Part shown: positions 16,470-25,747 of the stretch, one piece after another
How positions within the stretch are numbered: position 1 is the first letter of the stretch
Layout of the letters: each line of letters starts with the position of its first letter
From: Oscillospiraceae bacterium
GTDB lineage: Bacteria; Bacillota; Clostridia; Oscillospirales; Ruminococcaceae
Assembly: GCA_017438745.1 (NCBI GenBank)
Contig: JAFRUS010000064.1
Coordinates: 58,032 to 122,031 of the forward strand
Reading direction: 5' to 3'
Length of the DNA stretch: 64,000 bases
The notes under the pieces: generated by a model
The model's input: only the letters and a program-made list of their open reading frames with translations
Databases searched by the model: none
What the model was told of the DNA's origin: nothing
Made by a program: the position numbers and the translations under genes

Positions 16470-18179
16470 ATGACTGAAGACAGATTCAAGGATCAGCTGA
16501 TGCATGTTTTATTCAGAGAGTATCAGTCGGTCTGGATTGTTGAACTTAAGAGCAGAATTGTTCGTCTTTACTGGATAAATGAAACTGATACAGCTCTCAA
16601 AGTTAAGGGAGCAATTGAAAAGATAAATGAAGTTGTTAATCGTATTTCAGATTACGACCATATACGCTCATGGTATGTTGATCACTTTATAGATGAAAGA
16701 CTCAGAAAAAGAGTTTACGATCAGACGGATCTTGATGTTGTTCTTAAAATGACAGAGGAGGGCTCTGCTTATTTTGTAAACTACGGACGTGTGGTTTACG
16801 ATACCGAGAACTACAATCAGCTTTGTTTCGACAGATTAAGGAATGAAAACGGAGAGACAGAGTATGTCTTCTTCGCCACAAGAGATATTGACAGAATGCG
16901 TAAAGCAGATATCGACTCGGTGACTGGTCTGCTTACCAGAACTGCTTTCCTCAAACATGCCGGAGATTATCTGAGATTAAATCCGGATAAACAGATCGAT
17001 GTTATTATCTCTGACATTGTGGATTTTAAAAAGATAAATGAAGTATACGGCGTCCAGACAGCCGACAGGGTACTTACCTGGCTTGGCTCCTATCTTGCAC
17101 CGCTCATGAGTGAGAATATGATCATCGGACGTTACGGCGGAGACCAGATGGTCATGCTTGGGGCGCATGAAGAAATGGCTCCGTTCACCAGAGGCAATAA
17201 CAGTGCTGATGCATGGTATGAAGCAGTAAAAAGGAACGGACTGCCTAATATTGTGAACAAATTTGGTGTTTACGAGAATGTTCCTCATGACGCATCTGTT
17301 TTAGCCATCTGTGACAAGGCACATATCGCACTGAGTACGATCAAGAATGATTACAAGAAAGACATAGCGTTTTACGACGAAACAATAGAAAAGAAACTTA
17401 TCAGCCGCCGCAGAATAGAAGAGCTTATGTATTCAGCTCTTCAGAATGAAGAATTTAAGGTGTATTATCAGCCGAAGCATGATGCAACCACCGGAAAACT
17501 CACTGGTGCTGAAGCTCTTGTAAGATGGGAGAATCCTGAATTCGGATTTATGTCTCCCGGTGATTTCATTCCGCTTTTTGAGTTGAATGGCTTTATAGTT
17601 GAAGTGGATTACTTTGTCTGGAAGACTACATGTATGAATCTGAAAAAATGGAGAGAAAAAGGACTGAAAATCGTTCCTGTCTCCGTTAATGCTTCAAAGC
17701 TCACTTTTGCGCAGAATGATCTTGTTGAAAAATATCTGGCTGCTGCAAAGGAAAACGAAATATCATCTGATCTTCTTCATATCGAGATCACCGAGACGCT
17801 CATGAGCAGCGATACAGAAAATCTTATATCCAAACTGAATGAGTTCAGAAAGCTTGGATTTGGCATCGAACTTGACGATTTCGGAACCGGATATTCATCG
17901 CTTAATATACTAAGCACACTTCCGATTGATGTTGTTAAGCTTGATATGTCATTCATGAAACAGTTTGGCAATGAGAAGAGGACTAAAGTTCTTGCAGCCT
18001 GTGTTGATCTTGCGAGGGAACTCGGATACAAAACTATTTCCGAAGGTGTCGAGAGACCGGAACAGTCTGACATGCTCTGCAAACTCGGAGTTGACTCTAT
18101 TCAGGGATATCTGTACTCACAGCCTCTGTCAGAAGAGGATTTTGAGGATTATATAAAGGAAAATTCAATGCTAATATAA
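16470..18179 (+). CDS. Cyclic-di-GMP phosphodiesterase with degenerate GGDEF and intact EAL domain
   Basis: 569 residues, cytoplasmic. Residues 1-140 resemble a PAS-like sensor. Residues about 145-310 form a GGDEF domain, but the signature is GGDQM (223-227), so cyclase activity is unlikely and the domain may only bind nucleotide. Residues about 315-565 are an EAL domain with EAL at 348-350 (GAEALVRW), the Asp pair in DDFGTGYSSL and the Glu in ISEGVERPEQ, so hydrolysis of cyclic-di-GMP is expected. A strong promoter and a GGGG-rich ribosome site lie upstream; a terminator-like hairpin follows. Regulates adhesion or motility by inference. Confidence 0.93.
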   Translation: MTEDRFKDQLMHVLFREYQSVWIVELKSRIVRLYWINETDTALKVKGAIEKINEVVNRISDYDHIRSWYVDHFIDERLRKRVYDQTDLDVVLKMTEEGSAYFVNYGRVVYDTENYNQLCFDRLRNENGETEYVFFATRDIDRMRKADIDSVTGLLTRTAFLKHAGDYLRLNPDKQIDVIISDIVDFKKINEVYGVQTADRVLTWLGSYLAPLMSENMIIGRYGGDQMVMLGAHEEMAPFTRGNNSADAWYEAVKRNGLPNIVNKFGVYENVPHDASVLAICDKAHIALSTIKNDYKKDIAFYDETIEKKLISRRRIEELMYSALQNEEFKVYYQPKHDATTGKLTGAEALVRWENPEFGFMSPGDFIPLFELNGFIVEVDYFVWKTTCMNLKKWREKGLKIVPVSVNASKLTFAQNDLVEKYLAAAKENEISSDLLHIEITETLMSSDTENLISKLNEFRKLGFGIELDDFGTGYSSLNILSTLPIDVVKLDMSFMKQFGNEKRTKVLAACVDLARELGYKTISEGVERPEQSDMLCKLGVDSIQGYLYSQPLSEEDFEDYIKENSMLI

Positions 18180-18181
18180 AT

Positions 18182-18230
18182 TATAGTAAATGTCAGAAAT
18201 CCGAGATTTCCGGCGTTTACTATAATTTTT
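18182..18230 (+). terminator. Terminator after the EAL gene
   Basis: Imperfect stem ATAGTAAA..TTTACTAT with GAAATC/GATTTC inside, then AATTTTTG. Confidence 0.7.
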
Positions 18231-18255
18231 GTCCGTAACGGAGGTACTTTAATTA

Positions 18256-18759
18256 ATGGAATACTGGGATATTTACGATTCAAATAAACAGAAGACAGGA
18301 CGTAAGATGAAAAGAAATGACTGGATACTTAAAGACGGTGAATATCATCTTACAGTACTCGGTGTTATCATGCGTCCTGACGGTAAATTTCTTATCACTC
18401 AGCGTGTAATGACAAAAGCATGGGCACCTGGCTGGTGGGAAGTATCCGGCGGTGCAGCTATGGCAGGCGAAGAGTCTGAAGAAGCTGTAATGCGCGAGAT
18501 AAAGGAAGAGACCGGACTTGACGTTAAGGGTGCAAAGGGAGGATATATGTTCTCCTATCACCGTGAAAATCCGGGTGAGGGCGATAATTATTTTGTTGAC
18601 ATTTACCGCTATGAAATGGATTTTGACGAGAGTGACCTTAAGCTTCAGGAAGCTGAAACACTTGGATACAAGCTTGCTACACCTGAAGAGATCAAAGCTC
18701 TTGCTGACGAAGGTATTTTCCTTCACTATGACAGCATAAAAAAGGTTTTTGAAATCTGA
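18256..18759 (+). CDS. Nudix hydrolase
   Basis: 167 residues, cytoplasmic. The Nudix box is complete: GGAAMAGEESEEAVMREIKE followed by ETGL (about residues 74-97), with all the metal-binding Glu residues of GX5EX7REUXEEXGU. The start MEYWDIYDSNKQKTGR is like the YfcD/isopentenyl-diphosphate-isomerase-like branch, which acts on various diphosphates; the substrate is not set by sequence. A GGAGG ribosome site lies upstream. It lies between the EAL gene and the GH13 gene, each with its own signals, so no shared pathway is implied. Confidence 0.93.
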   Translation: MEYWDIYDSNKQKTGRKMKRNDWILKDGEYHLTVLGVIMRPDGKFLITQRVMTKAWAPGWWEVSGGAAMAGEESEEAVMREIKEETGLDVKGAKGGYMFSYHRENPGEGDNYFVDIYRYEMDFDESDLKLQEAETLGYKLATPEEIKALADEGIFLHYDSIKKVFEI

Positions 18760-18767
18760 TGAACAAT

Positions 18768-18798
18768 CAGCAGACGTGAATTATTACGTTTGCTGTTT
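18768..18798 (+). terminator. Weak terminator after the Nudix gene
   Basis: CAGCAGACGT pairs with ACGTTTGCTG (one G-T) and is followed by TTTAG. A second dyad around 18805-18840 (ATATGCAG/CTGCGTAT within TGCAC..GTGCA) lies upstream of the GH13 gene and could be an operator. Confidence 0.4.
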
Positions 18799-18867
18799 AG
18801 TCATATGCACGCATAATATGCAGACTGCGTATGTGCATGCAATTAAATTGTTATTGGGGGAATTGAC

Positions 18868-20568
18868 ATGGCATGGTATGATGAAGCAGTATTTTATCAC
18901 ATTTATCCGCTGGGACTTACAGGAGCTCCGAAGCAGAACAGTTACGGAGAACCGGAACACAGGCTTAACAAGCTTATCCCGTGGATAGATCATCTGAAAA
19001 AGACAGGATTTAATGCGCTTTATATCGGACCACTTTTCGAATCAGTCGGACATGGTTATGAGACGACTGACTACAAAAAACTTGACAGCAGACTCGGAAC
19101 AAATGAAGATCTTAAGAATTTTGTTGCCGAGTGCCACAAGGCAGATATCAAAGTAATCTTTGACGGTGTATTCAATCACACCGGACGTGATTTCTTTGCA
19201 TTCAAAGATATTAAGGAAAAGCGCGAGGGTTCACAGTACCGCGACTGGTACTGCAACGTTAATTTCGGCGGAAACAATGAGTACAATGACGGATTTTCAT
19301 ATGACAACTGGGGAGGATACAATCTTCTCGTAAAGCTCAACCAGAGAAATCCGGCAGTTAAGGACTACATCTGTGACGTTATCCGTTTCTGGGTAAGTGA
19401 ATTTGACGTTGACGGCATCAGACTTGATGCTGCTGATGTACTCGACTTTGATTTTATGAAGGAATTAAGACGTACCGCCAATGATGTTAAGCCGGATTTC
19501 TGGCTCATGGGCGAAGTTATCCACGGCGACTACAGCCGCTGGGTAAACGGCGAGACACTTCATTCCGTTACAAACTACGCACTTCACAAAGCTCTTTATT
19601 CAGGTCACAACGACCACAACTATTTTGAGATCGCACACACAGTAAAGCGTCTCTACGAAATGGGCGGATGCAGGCCTGACGGTCTTAAACTCTATAACTT
19701 CGTTGACAATCACGACGTTGAAAGGATAATTACAAAGCTTAACAACAAGACTTTCTACGCTCCGGTACATATTCTTCTGTATACTCTTCCGGGTGTTCCT
19801 TCCGTTTACTACGGATCGGAATTCGGAATTGAAGGCAAAAAGGAGAAGTTTTCAGACGATTCACTCAGACCGGAACTTGATATAAAGGAGTTTGCTGATT
19901 CATACACAAAGAATCCGTGCACGGAGCTTATTTCAGCTCTCGGAAAGATAAGACAGTCTACTCCGGCACTTTCCTACGGCGATTACCGTGAACTCAGACT
20001 TACCAACAGACAGTATGCGTTTGCGAGAAACTATAACGGCATACAGGTAATAGTTGCGGTAAACAATGACGATAACTGTGCTTCAGTTACAGTACCTGCA
20101 TCGCACGGTGAATATGTCGGTATGCTTTCCGGAACGAAACTCCATTCAAACGGAGGAAACCTTACTATAAACATGCTCGGATGCTCAGGTGATATCTGGG
20201 TACCGTCAGATGCTGACGCAAAGGCCGTTCCGGTAGAAATAAAGGCAGCCGAACCTGTAATCGTTAAAAAGGAAGAAGCTCCTGTAAAGAAGGAGGAGGC
20301 TCCTGCACCTAAGGGACCTGAAAAGCCGGCACCAGCAAAGGCTAAGGAAAAGGCAGCAGCTCCTGAAAAGAAATCAGAAAAGGCTGCGAAGAAAGAGGAA
20401 AAGCTTGACCTTAACAAGCCTTACGAGGAAATGTCAGTTGCCGAACTTCAGGCCTGCATTCTCGAAAAGATGGCTAAGAACGGCCCTGTCACTGACAGAA
20501 TGAGAAAAGACGTTGAGGAAAATATTTATCCTAACTCACTTCTCAACTGGGTAAGAAGCTTCAGATAA
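18868..20568 (+). CDS. GH13 alpha-amylase-family enzyme with Lys/Ala/Pro linker and small C-terminal domain
   Basis: 566 residues without a signal peptide, so it acts in the cytoplasm on alpha-glucans such as maltodextrin or glycogen. The GH13 motifs are intact: DGVFNHTG, GIRLDAAD (nucleophile Asp), GEVIHG (acid/base Glu) and FVDNHD. A short beta domain ends near residue 450. Residues about 455-520 are a Lys/Ala/Pro/Glu-rich linker, then about 45 residues (KPYEEMSVAELQ to the end) form an extra small helical domain I do not recognise. Such a tail is unusual for a cytoplasmic GH13. Subfamily (neopullulanase-like or glucosyl hydrolase) not fixed. Confidence 0.92.
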   Translation: MAWYDEAVFYHIYPLGLTGAPKQNSYGEPEHRLNKLIPWIDHLKKTGFNALYIGPLFESVGHGYETTDYKKLDSRLGTNEDLKNFVAECHKADIKVIFDGVFNHTGRDFFAFKDIKEKREGSQYRDWYCNVNFGGNNEYNDGFSYDNWGGYNLLVKLNQRNPAVKDYICDVIRFWVSEFDVDGIRLDAADVLDFDFMKELRRTANDVKPDFWLMGEVIHGDYSRWVNGETLHSVTNYALHKALYSGHNDHNYFEIAHTVKRLYEMGGCRPDGLKLYNFVDNHDVERIITKLNNKTFYAPVHILLYTLPGVPSVYYGSEFGIEGKKEKFSDDSLRPELDIKEFADSYTKNPCTELISALGKIRQSTPALSYGDYRELRLTNRQYAFARNYNGIQVIVAVNNDDNCASVTVPASHGEYVGMLSGTKLHSNGGNLTINMLGCSGDIWVPSDADAKAVPVEIKAAEPVIVKKEEAPVKKEEAPAPKGPEKPAPAKAKEKAAAPEKKSEKAAKKEEKLDLNKPYEEMSVAELQACILEKMAKNGPVTDRMRKDVEENIYPNSLLNWVRSFR

Positions 20569-20582
20569 TTCAGATAAGTTAA

Positions 20583-20691
20583 GGAAACGCTGATTTATTT
20601 ATAAATCAGCGCAGGGGTTCGGGGCGAAGCCCCGTTTCTCCTCCTCCCGGAAATCCGGCGAAGCCGGATTTCCGATTTAATCAGTGTTTCC
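20583..20691 (+). mobile_element. Miniature inverted-repeat element (copy C, best preserved)
   Basis: Ends GGAAACGCTGATTTA and TTAATCAGTGTTTCC; TTAA on both sides (20579-20582, 20692-20695). Three hairpins inside: CGCTGATTTAT/ATAAATCAGCG, CGGGGCGAAGCCCCG, and GGAAATCCGGCGAAGCC with its mirror arm. Taken as the family reference copy. Confidence 0.85.
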
Positions 20692-20711
20692 TTAATAAAA
20701 TTTATATAACG

Positions 20712-20747
20712 AAAAGACCACCCTTTCAGAGAGAGTGGTCTTTTTTA
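20712..20747. terminator. Bidirectional terminator between GH13 and CobW genes
   Basis: AAAAGACCAC pairs with GTGGTCTTTT, with A and T runs on the two sides, between convergent genes. Confidence 0.85.
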
Positions 20748-20800
20748 TGCCTGTTTATAGAATAAATGAATTTCTAAGCGGGTTTTAAGTGAATGATATT

Positions 20801-21772
20801 TTATATTGAAACATATTCCGGATTAGTGTTGAGGTAACGGATTCGTTCGTCCAGAGCTTTAAGATCAAGTGAGTCTCCTATAACGATAAGCACAGCCTGT
20901 CCGTCGGCGGCAGGTGTTAAAGAAACACTGGAAGGCGTAGCATTCAGACGAAGCCAGCTTCCGTTTTCAGCCTGAAGTGAGCCTTTTATTCTGTATATCT
21001 TTCCGCAGGAAGAATCAGAGAAAATATCCTTTGCAAGGCTTATTATCTTATCTTCCGGAATGTGTACGTGCATGAAATAGTGAACACCAGTACTTAGAGT
21101 ATCTCTGTTGAAAAGTTTGATATAGCTTTCATTTCTGTAACCCGATGAGCTTATCTTTTCAAAATCCTCGTCTGTAAGCTCGTTCCACGGCTTTGCTGTC
21201 AGTTCTTCTTCTGTGAATCTTCTTTTGCACTTTATAAATTCCAGCGATGAATTAAGCCGGTTTACAAGGCCGGTGATAACGGACGGATCTTCATTTCCTG
21301 TAAGCTTGCTTACGACCAGACTGCCGCAGCAGGCACTTTCCGAACCGGTTATGAATTTTATCTCATCTGAAAGTTCGTCCTCTGCAAACGGGTCAGCAAT
21401 GGTTATGACAGAGCCTTTTTCATACCATCTGTCAAGAGGGGATTCGTAAAGAGTGTCAAAGTATTCATCCATGTCGAAGATGCCGGATGGCTCGATGATC
21501 ACGCGGTCGAAGTGCTGCATTCCGAGGTTGATGAGCTGTGTTTTGAAACGTCTTTTATGACAGTCGGCATCAGCTCCGCCTACGACCATTGCCACTTCAC
21601 ATCTGTCACATTCAAGATCCTTGAGCATTACCATGTCTATGTTTACAGCACCGTAGTCATTGAGGAGAATGGCAATACGCCTGCCCTTGTTCAAATGATA
21701 CTGTGCGTATTTACGTATGAATGTGGTCTTGCCTGAACCAAGCATTCCTGTTATAAGATCGACTTTTGTCAT
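20801..21772 (-). CDS. CobW/COG0523-family GTPase lacking the CxCC motif
   Basis: 323 residues from the ATG at 21772 (AAAGG 11 bases upstream; an ATG at 21781 is too close to it). G1 is GMLGSGKTTFIRKY and the acidic EPSG follows, placing it with metal-chaperone GTPases. The usual GCxCC metal site is replaced by GGADADC, so metal handling must differ. The C-terminal half (from about residue 200) is a CobW_C-like domain. Both sides are bordered by miniature elements (20583-20691 and 21794-21901). Probable role in metal insertion or homeostasis; target unknown. Confidence 0.85.
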   Translation of the reverse strand: MTKVDLITGMLGSGKTTFIRKYAQYHLNKGRRIAILLNDYGAVNIDMVMLKDLECDRCEVAMVVGGADADCHKRRFKTQLINLGMQHFDRVIIEPSGIFDMDEYFDTLYESPLDRWYEKGSVITIADPFAEDELSDEIKFITGSESACCGSLVVSKLTGNEDPSVITGLVNRLNSSLEFIKCKRRFTEEELTAKPWNELTDEDFEKISSSGYRNESYIKLFNRDTLSTGVHYFMHVHIPEDKIISLAKDIFSDSSCGKIYRIKGSLQAENGSWLRLNATPSSVSLTPAADGQAVLIVIGDSLDLKALDERIRYLNTNPEYVSI

Positions 21773-21793
21773 TGTATTCATCGCCTTTCGGAG

Positions 21794-21901
21794 CTATAAC
21801 ACTGATTCAAGAATAAATCAGCGTGGGGAACCGGGGCGAAGCCCCGAAATCCCTTTCGTCAGAAATCCGGCGAAGCCGGATTTCTGACTTTATCTGTTTT
21901 C
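21794..21901 (+). mobile_element. Miniature inverted-repeat element (copy D)
   Basis: ATAAATCAGCG, CGGGGCGAAGCCCCG and AAATCCGGCGAAGCCGG are all present; both outer ends are decayed (left ATAACACTGATT, right TTATCTGTTTTC). Same orientation as the other copies. Confidence 0.75.
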
Positions 21902-22016
21902 TTTTTTTCAATAAAAAGTATATCACAGTAGTATTGTTTTTGCAAAGTTGTATTTGTTTTCTGTGAAATATATCGAAAACATTTAATAGAAATCTGAGGA
22001 TTATGTGCAAAAAAGC

Positions 22017-22079
22017 TTGACTTATTTGTATGGTTGTGATTAAATATAGTTATAGCGGAAACAAAAAAGGTTTGTTTCC
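22017..22079 (+). promoter_or_regulatory. Promoter and leader hairpin of the serpin gene
   Basis: TTGACT (22017-22022) and TAAATA (22041-22046) with an 18-base spacer. The leader then holds a hairpin, GGAAACAAA with TTTGTTTCC (22057-22079), followed by ATTTTTGTTT, which could act as a weak attenuator before the ATG at 22120. Confidence 0.45.
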
Positions 22080-22119
22080 ATTTTTGTTTAAGAGGCAAAA
22101 ATGAAAGGCGGGATTATTA

Positions 22120-24084
22120 ATGAAAACGAGATTACGAAAAATGACAGCACTTGCTTCTGCTCTGGCACTTCTGGGTGGAAGTATTACTTCAGGTATTCTT
22201 CAGACTGACCGTATCAGTGCGGAAGGCTCAGATGAGGGATACTATGTTGATCTTGAGAGAAATTACAGTAACCAGATGATACTGCTTGACGGGGAGTATT
22301 ATACATACAATGTTGCACACAGGATCGGCAGGGAAATGCCAGAATCAAAAACTTTCATCGTTCCTTCAACATGTTCACCTTCGGAGGACGATGATTATCA
22401 TCGCAGTTACAGTTATTATGATACTGATGAAGAGCATGGCTCAAGAATATTTGTTCTTAGTGAATATTCAGTTGATGCCTATGATGCAGAAAATATTATC
22501 GTATCAGACGGAATCATGGAAATAGGCATGGATGCGTTTAGTGCACCGATGTTAAAATCAGTTACCATTGCTGACAGTGTCATAAAACTTGGAGTACAGT
22601 CTCATTTCGATGATGTTGTTATCAGAGGACACATGGGTTCTCTTGCCGAGAATTACGCAGCCAACAACGGTAATACATTTGAATATCTCGGAGACGTTGA
22701 CAACAGCAGCGCAATAGATGCAGCAGATATTCTGAAACTTGTAAATGACTTAAACGGTGTTAAGTCACTTGATGAAGATGAATCTGCAAGAGCGGATGAA
22801 AATTATGATGCGAAGCTTAATATTGTTGACCTTATAATGCTGAAGAGCGAGATCGTTGATCCTCGTACATCTGGTATAGGAGCATCTTTTGAAGGTGCGA
22901 AGGCTGCGCCGGATCTTCGTCATTTCACTAAGCTTGGCCAGGCGAATGCTGACGGATACATGAAGTTTGCAGCAAAAAGTGCATCTGCGGTACTCCTTGA
23001 TACTGAAGACGAAAACGGTAAAGAGAACACAGTATATTCACCGCTCAGCTATTACATGGCTCTTTCCATGGCTGCTGAATGTGCTGAAGGCAACACAAAA
23101 GATGAGTTTATCGCTGCACTCGGAGCAGATGATATCGATGATCTGAGAAAAGAAAATGATTCACTTTTCCGTGCACTTTATTTTGATAAATATACAGCTT
23201 ACTGCAAGATAGCAAATTCACTCTGGCTCAATAACAAGTGGACATTCAAACAGGATACTCTTGACACTATAGCCGATAAATACTATGCGGTTTCCTTTGA
23301 AAGAGATTTTAAGGAGTCAGGTGTTGCTGAAGAGATTTCATCCTGGATTTATAAGAATACTTCCGGCAAGTTCAAACCTCAGATTATGATCTCTGACCCT
23401 GAACTTGACATTATGAAGATCGTAAATACTGTCACATTCAAGGATGCATGGTCTGAAAAGTTCGGAAAAGCAGATAAGGATACTTTCGTTAAAATGGACG
23501 GTACTGAAGTGGAATGCGATTTCATGGGATATACCGAACAGTATAAGGATGTTGGTTTTGCAGACAAATATATGAGATGCTCTGAACCGATGAAAAACGG
23601 CTGCCAGATGCATTTCATCCTTCCTGATGAAGGCGTAAGTGTAGATGAACTTGTTGCCGATGCCAAGATCATGAACGAGATCTATAACGACGACGCTGAT
23701 CACCAGACAAGAAAGACTATATTCTCAGTTCCTAAGTTTGATGTAGCTTCAAAGTTTGAACTTATCGAAGCTTCCAGCAAATTAGGTATAAAAGATGCAT
23801 TTTCTGATATAAAAGCAGACTTTACCGGTGTTATAGACTACGAGGAAAACAATATTCCAAGCGCTTATATTAATGAAATTAAGCACGAAGCAACTGTTAC
23901 CATAGATGAAGAAGGCTGTGAAGCAGCTGCATACACGATTATTTCATTTATGGCCGGATGTGCACCGCCTCCGGAAGAAGAACCGGTAATATTTGAACTT
24001 AAGAGACCATTCTTCTACTACATCTCTGACGAACACGGAACACCGCTTTTCACAGGTATTATAAACGATCCGCTTGAAAAATAA
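22120..24084 (+). CDS. Secreted LRR-dockerin-serpin protein
   Basis: 654 residues. Signal peptide about 1-34. Residues about 105-185 look like one or two BspA-type leucine-rich repeats (IIVSDGIMEIGMDAF, MLKSVTIADSVIKLG). Residues 190-246 form an internal dockerin (GDVDNSSAIDAADILKLV; the second repeat, ADENYDAKLNIVDL, is weaker). Residues about 277-652 are a serpin with a good hinge, EEGCEAAAYT (597-606), so it should be inhibitory by loop insertion. The reactive bond falls near MAGC. It probably binds the cellulosome through the dockerin and protects it from proteases. Cellulosomal serpins are known; the LRR and internal dockerin order is notable. Confidence 0.92.
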   Translation: MKTRLRKMTALASALALLGGSITSGILQTDRISAEGSDEGYYVDLERNYSNQMILLDGEYYTYNVAHRIGREMPESKTFIVPSTCSPSEDDDYHRSYSYYDTDEEHGSRIFVLSEYSVDAYDAENIIVSDGIMEIGMDAFSAPMLKSVTIADSVIKLGVQSHFDDVVIRGHMGSLAENYAANNGNTFEYLGDVDNSSAIDAADILKLVNDLNGVKSLDEDESARADENYDAKLNIVDLIMLKSEIVDPRTSGIGASFEGAKAAPDLRHFTKLGQANADGYMKFAAKSASAVLLDTEDENGKENTVYSPLSYYMALSMAAECAEGNTKDEFIAALGADDIDDLRKENDSLFRALYFDKYTAYCKIANSLWLNNKWTFKQDTLDTIADKYYAVSFERDFKESGVAEEISSWIYKNTSGKFKPQIMISDPELDIMKIVNTVTFKDAWSEKFGKADKDTFVKMDGTEVECDFMGYTEQYKDVGFADKYMRCSEPMKNGCQMHFILPDEGVSVDELVADAKIMNEIYNDDADHQTRKTIFSVPKFDVASKFELIEASSKLGIKDAFSDIKADFTGVIDYEENNIPSAYINEIKHEATVTIDEEGCEAAAYTIISFMAGCAPPPEEEPVIFELKRPFFYYISDEHGTPLFTGIINDPLEK

Positions 24085-24117
24085 TGAATGATCTTAAATT
24101 CAATTAGTTAAAAAACA

Positions 24118-24160
24118 GAAAGCTCCGTATGCGGTCATTACCGTTTACGGAGCTTTTTTA
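24118..24160. terminator. Bidirectional terminator between serpin and ABC-F genes
   Basis: AAAGCTCCGTA pairs with TACGGAGCTTTTTTA with AAAA upstream, between convergent genes. Confidence 0.85.
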
Positions 24161-24172
24161 TCGATGATTAAA

Positions 24173-25726
24173 TTATATGATCTTTGTAGTCCAGTTTTCA
24201 AGATTCCATACGTCAGTTACGACACCTTCGTAAAACTCAGGTTCGTGGCTAACGAGGATAACAGTGCCCTTGAACTTTGCAATTGCTTCACGGAGGGAAT
24301 CCTTTGCATCTACGTCAAGGTGGTTGGTAGGTTCGTCGAGTACGAGAAGATTGAATTCTTTGAGCATGAGACGGCAGAGACGTACCTTTGCATTTTCACC
24401 GCCTGAGAGAACACGCATCTGAGAAGTGATGTGTTCATTTGTAAGTCCGCACTTTGCAAGAGCGGCACGTACTTCGGCATTTGTCATGGCAGGAAACTCA
24501 TCCCAGATCTCCTGAAGAGCAGTTTTGTCAGAAGCGGATTCCTCCTGCTGGAAGTATCCGTACTGAACGAACTGGTCGTGTTCAACCGTACCCTGGATCG
24601 GTTTTAAGATGCCGAGCATGGTTTTGATAAGAGTAGATTTTCCGAGACCGTTGACACCCTTTATGGCGATCTTCTGATTTCTTTCTACCTGGAAATCAAC
24701 AGCGCGTGTGAGCGGTTCGTCATATCCGATTATAATGTCTTTGCCTTCAATAACGACCTTACCAGGTGTTCTTGCAGACTTAAACGAGAAGGAAGGCTTG
24801 ATCTTTTCCTTTTCGATAGTGATGATCTCCATACCTTCAAGCTTCTTCTGACGTGAACGTGCCATTGTAGCAGTAGCAGCACGAGCCTTGTTCTTCGCGA
24901 TAAATTCCTGAAGATGAGCGATTTCCTTCTGCTGCTTTTCATAAGCCTGTTCAGTCTGGCGCTTCTTGAGTTCGTACATTCTCTTGAAGTCTTCGTAGTT
25001 GCCTGTGTATCTTGTAAGAACGGCATGTTCAATGTTGTAAATAACATTGACAACAGAGTTCATGAACGGAACGTCATGTGAAACGAGAATAAACGCATTC
25101 TCGTAGTTCTGAAGGAAGTTCTGGAGCCATGCAATGTGGTTCTCGTCAAGGAAGTTTGTTGGCTCGTCGAGAATGAGGATCATCGGGTTTTCAAGAAGAA
25201 GCTTTGTGAGCAGTACCTTCATTCGCTGACCGCCTGAAAGTTCGGAAACGTCGTGATCAAGACCAATCTCACCGAGACCGAGACCGTTTGCGTATTCCGT
25301 TATCTTGCTGTCGATGGTGTAGTAACCGCTCTGGTCAAGAATTTCCTGAATCTCGCCTACGTCTTCCATCATAGCATTCATTTCGTCTTCACTTGCATCT
25401 CCCATTTTTTCATAGAGATCAAGCATTTCCTGTTCTAGGTCTGAAAGATGCTGGAAAGCTTCGCGGAGTACTTCACGGATGGTCTTTCCCGGAGTAAGTG
25501 TACTGTACTGATCGAGGTATCCTGTGGTTATGTGGCGGCACCATTCGATCTTTCCTTCGTCCGGCTGAAGTTTTCCTGTTATTATATTAAGAAATGTTGA
25601 TTTACCTTCACCGTTTGCACCTACAAGGCCAACGTGTTCTCCCTTGAGAAGTCTGAAGGAGGAATCGTCAAGTATCTGTCTTGCGCCGAAGCCGTGGGTA
25701 ACGTGTTCAACATTGAGTATGCTCAT
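24173..25726 (-). CDS. ABC-F ATP-binding protein (YbiT-like)
   Basis: 517 residues with two ABC ATPase domains and no membrane part. Domain 1 has GANGEGKST, LSGGQRMK and LILDEPTNFLD; domain 2 has GVNGLGKST, LSGGENAK and LVLDEPTNHLD. Between them is a charged helical interdomain linker (about 240-310), characteristic of ABC-F factors that act on the ribosome E site. The overall form matches YbiT-like housekeeping members more than antibiotic-resistance ones, but the linker length alone does not decide this. A strong hairpin lies directly before its ribosome site. Confidence 0.94.
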   Translation of the reverse strand: MSILNVEHVTHGFGARQILDDSSFRLLKGEHVGLVGANGEGKSTFLNIITGKLQPDEGKIEWCRHITTGYLDQYSTLTPGKTIREVLREAFQHLSDLEQEMLDLYEKMGDASEDEMNAMMEDVGEIQEILDQSGYYTIDSKITEYANGLGLGEIGLDHDVSELSGGQRMKVLLTKLLLENPMILILDEPTNFLDENHIAWLQNFLQNYENAFILVSHDVPFMNSVVNVIYNIEHAVLTRYTGNYEDFKRMYELKKRQTEQAYEKQQKEIAHLQEFIAKNKARAATATMARSRQKKLEGMEIITIEKEKIKPSFSFKSARTPGKVVIEGKDIIIGYDEPLTRAVDFQVERNQKIAIKGVNGLGKSTLIKTMLGILKPIQGTVEHDQFVQYGYFQQEESASDKTALQEIWDEFPAMTNAEVRAALAKCGLTNEHITSQMRVLSGGENAKVRLCRLMLKEFNLLVLDEPTNHLDVDAKDSLREAIAKFKGTVILVSHEPEFYEGVVTDVWNLENWTTKII

Positions 25727-25747
25727 TGAATTTTCTCCTTTACACAG

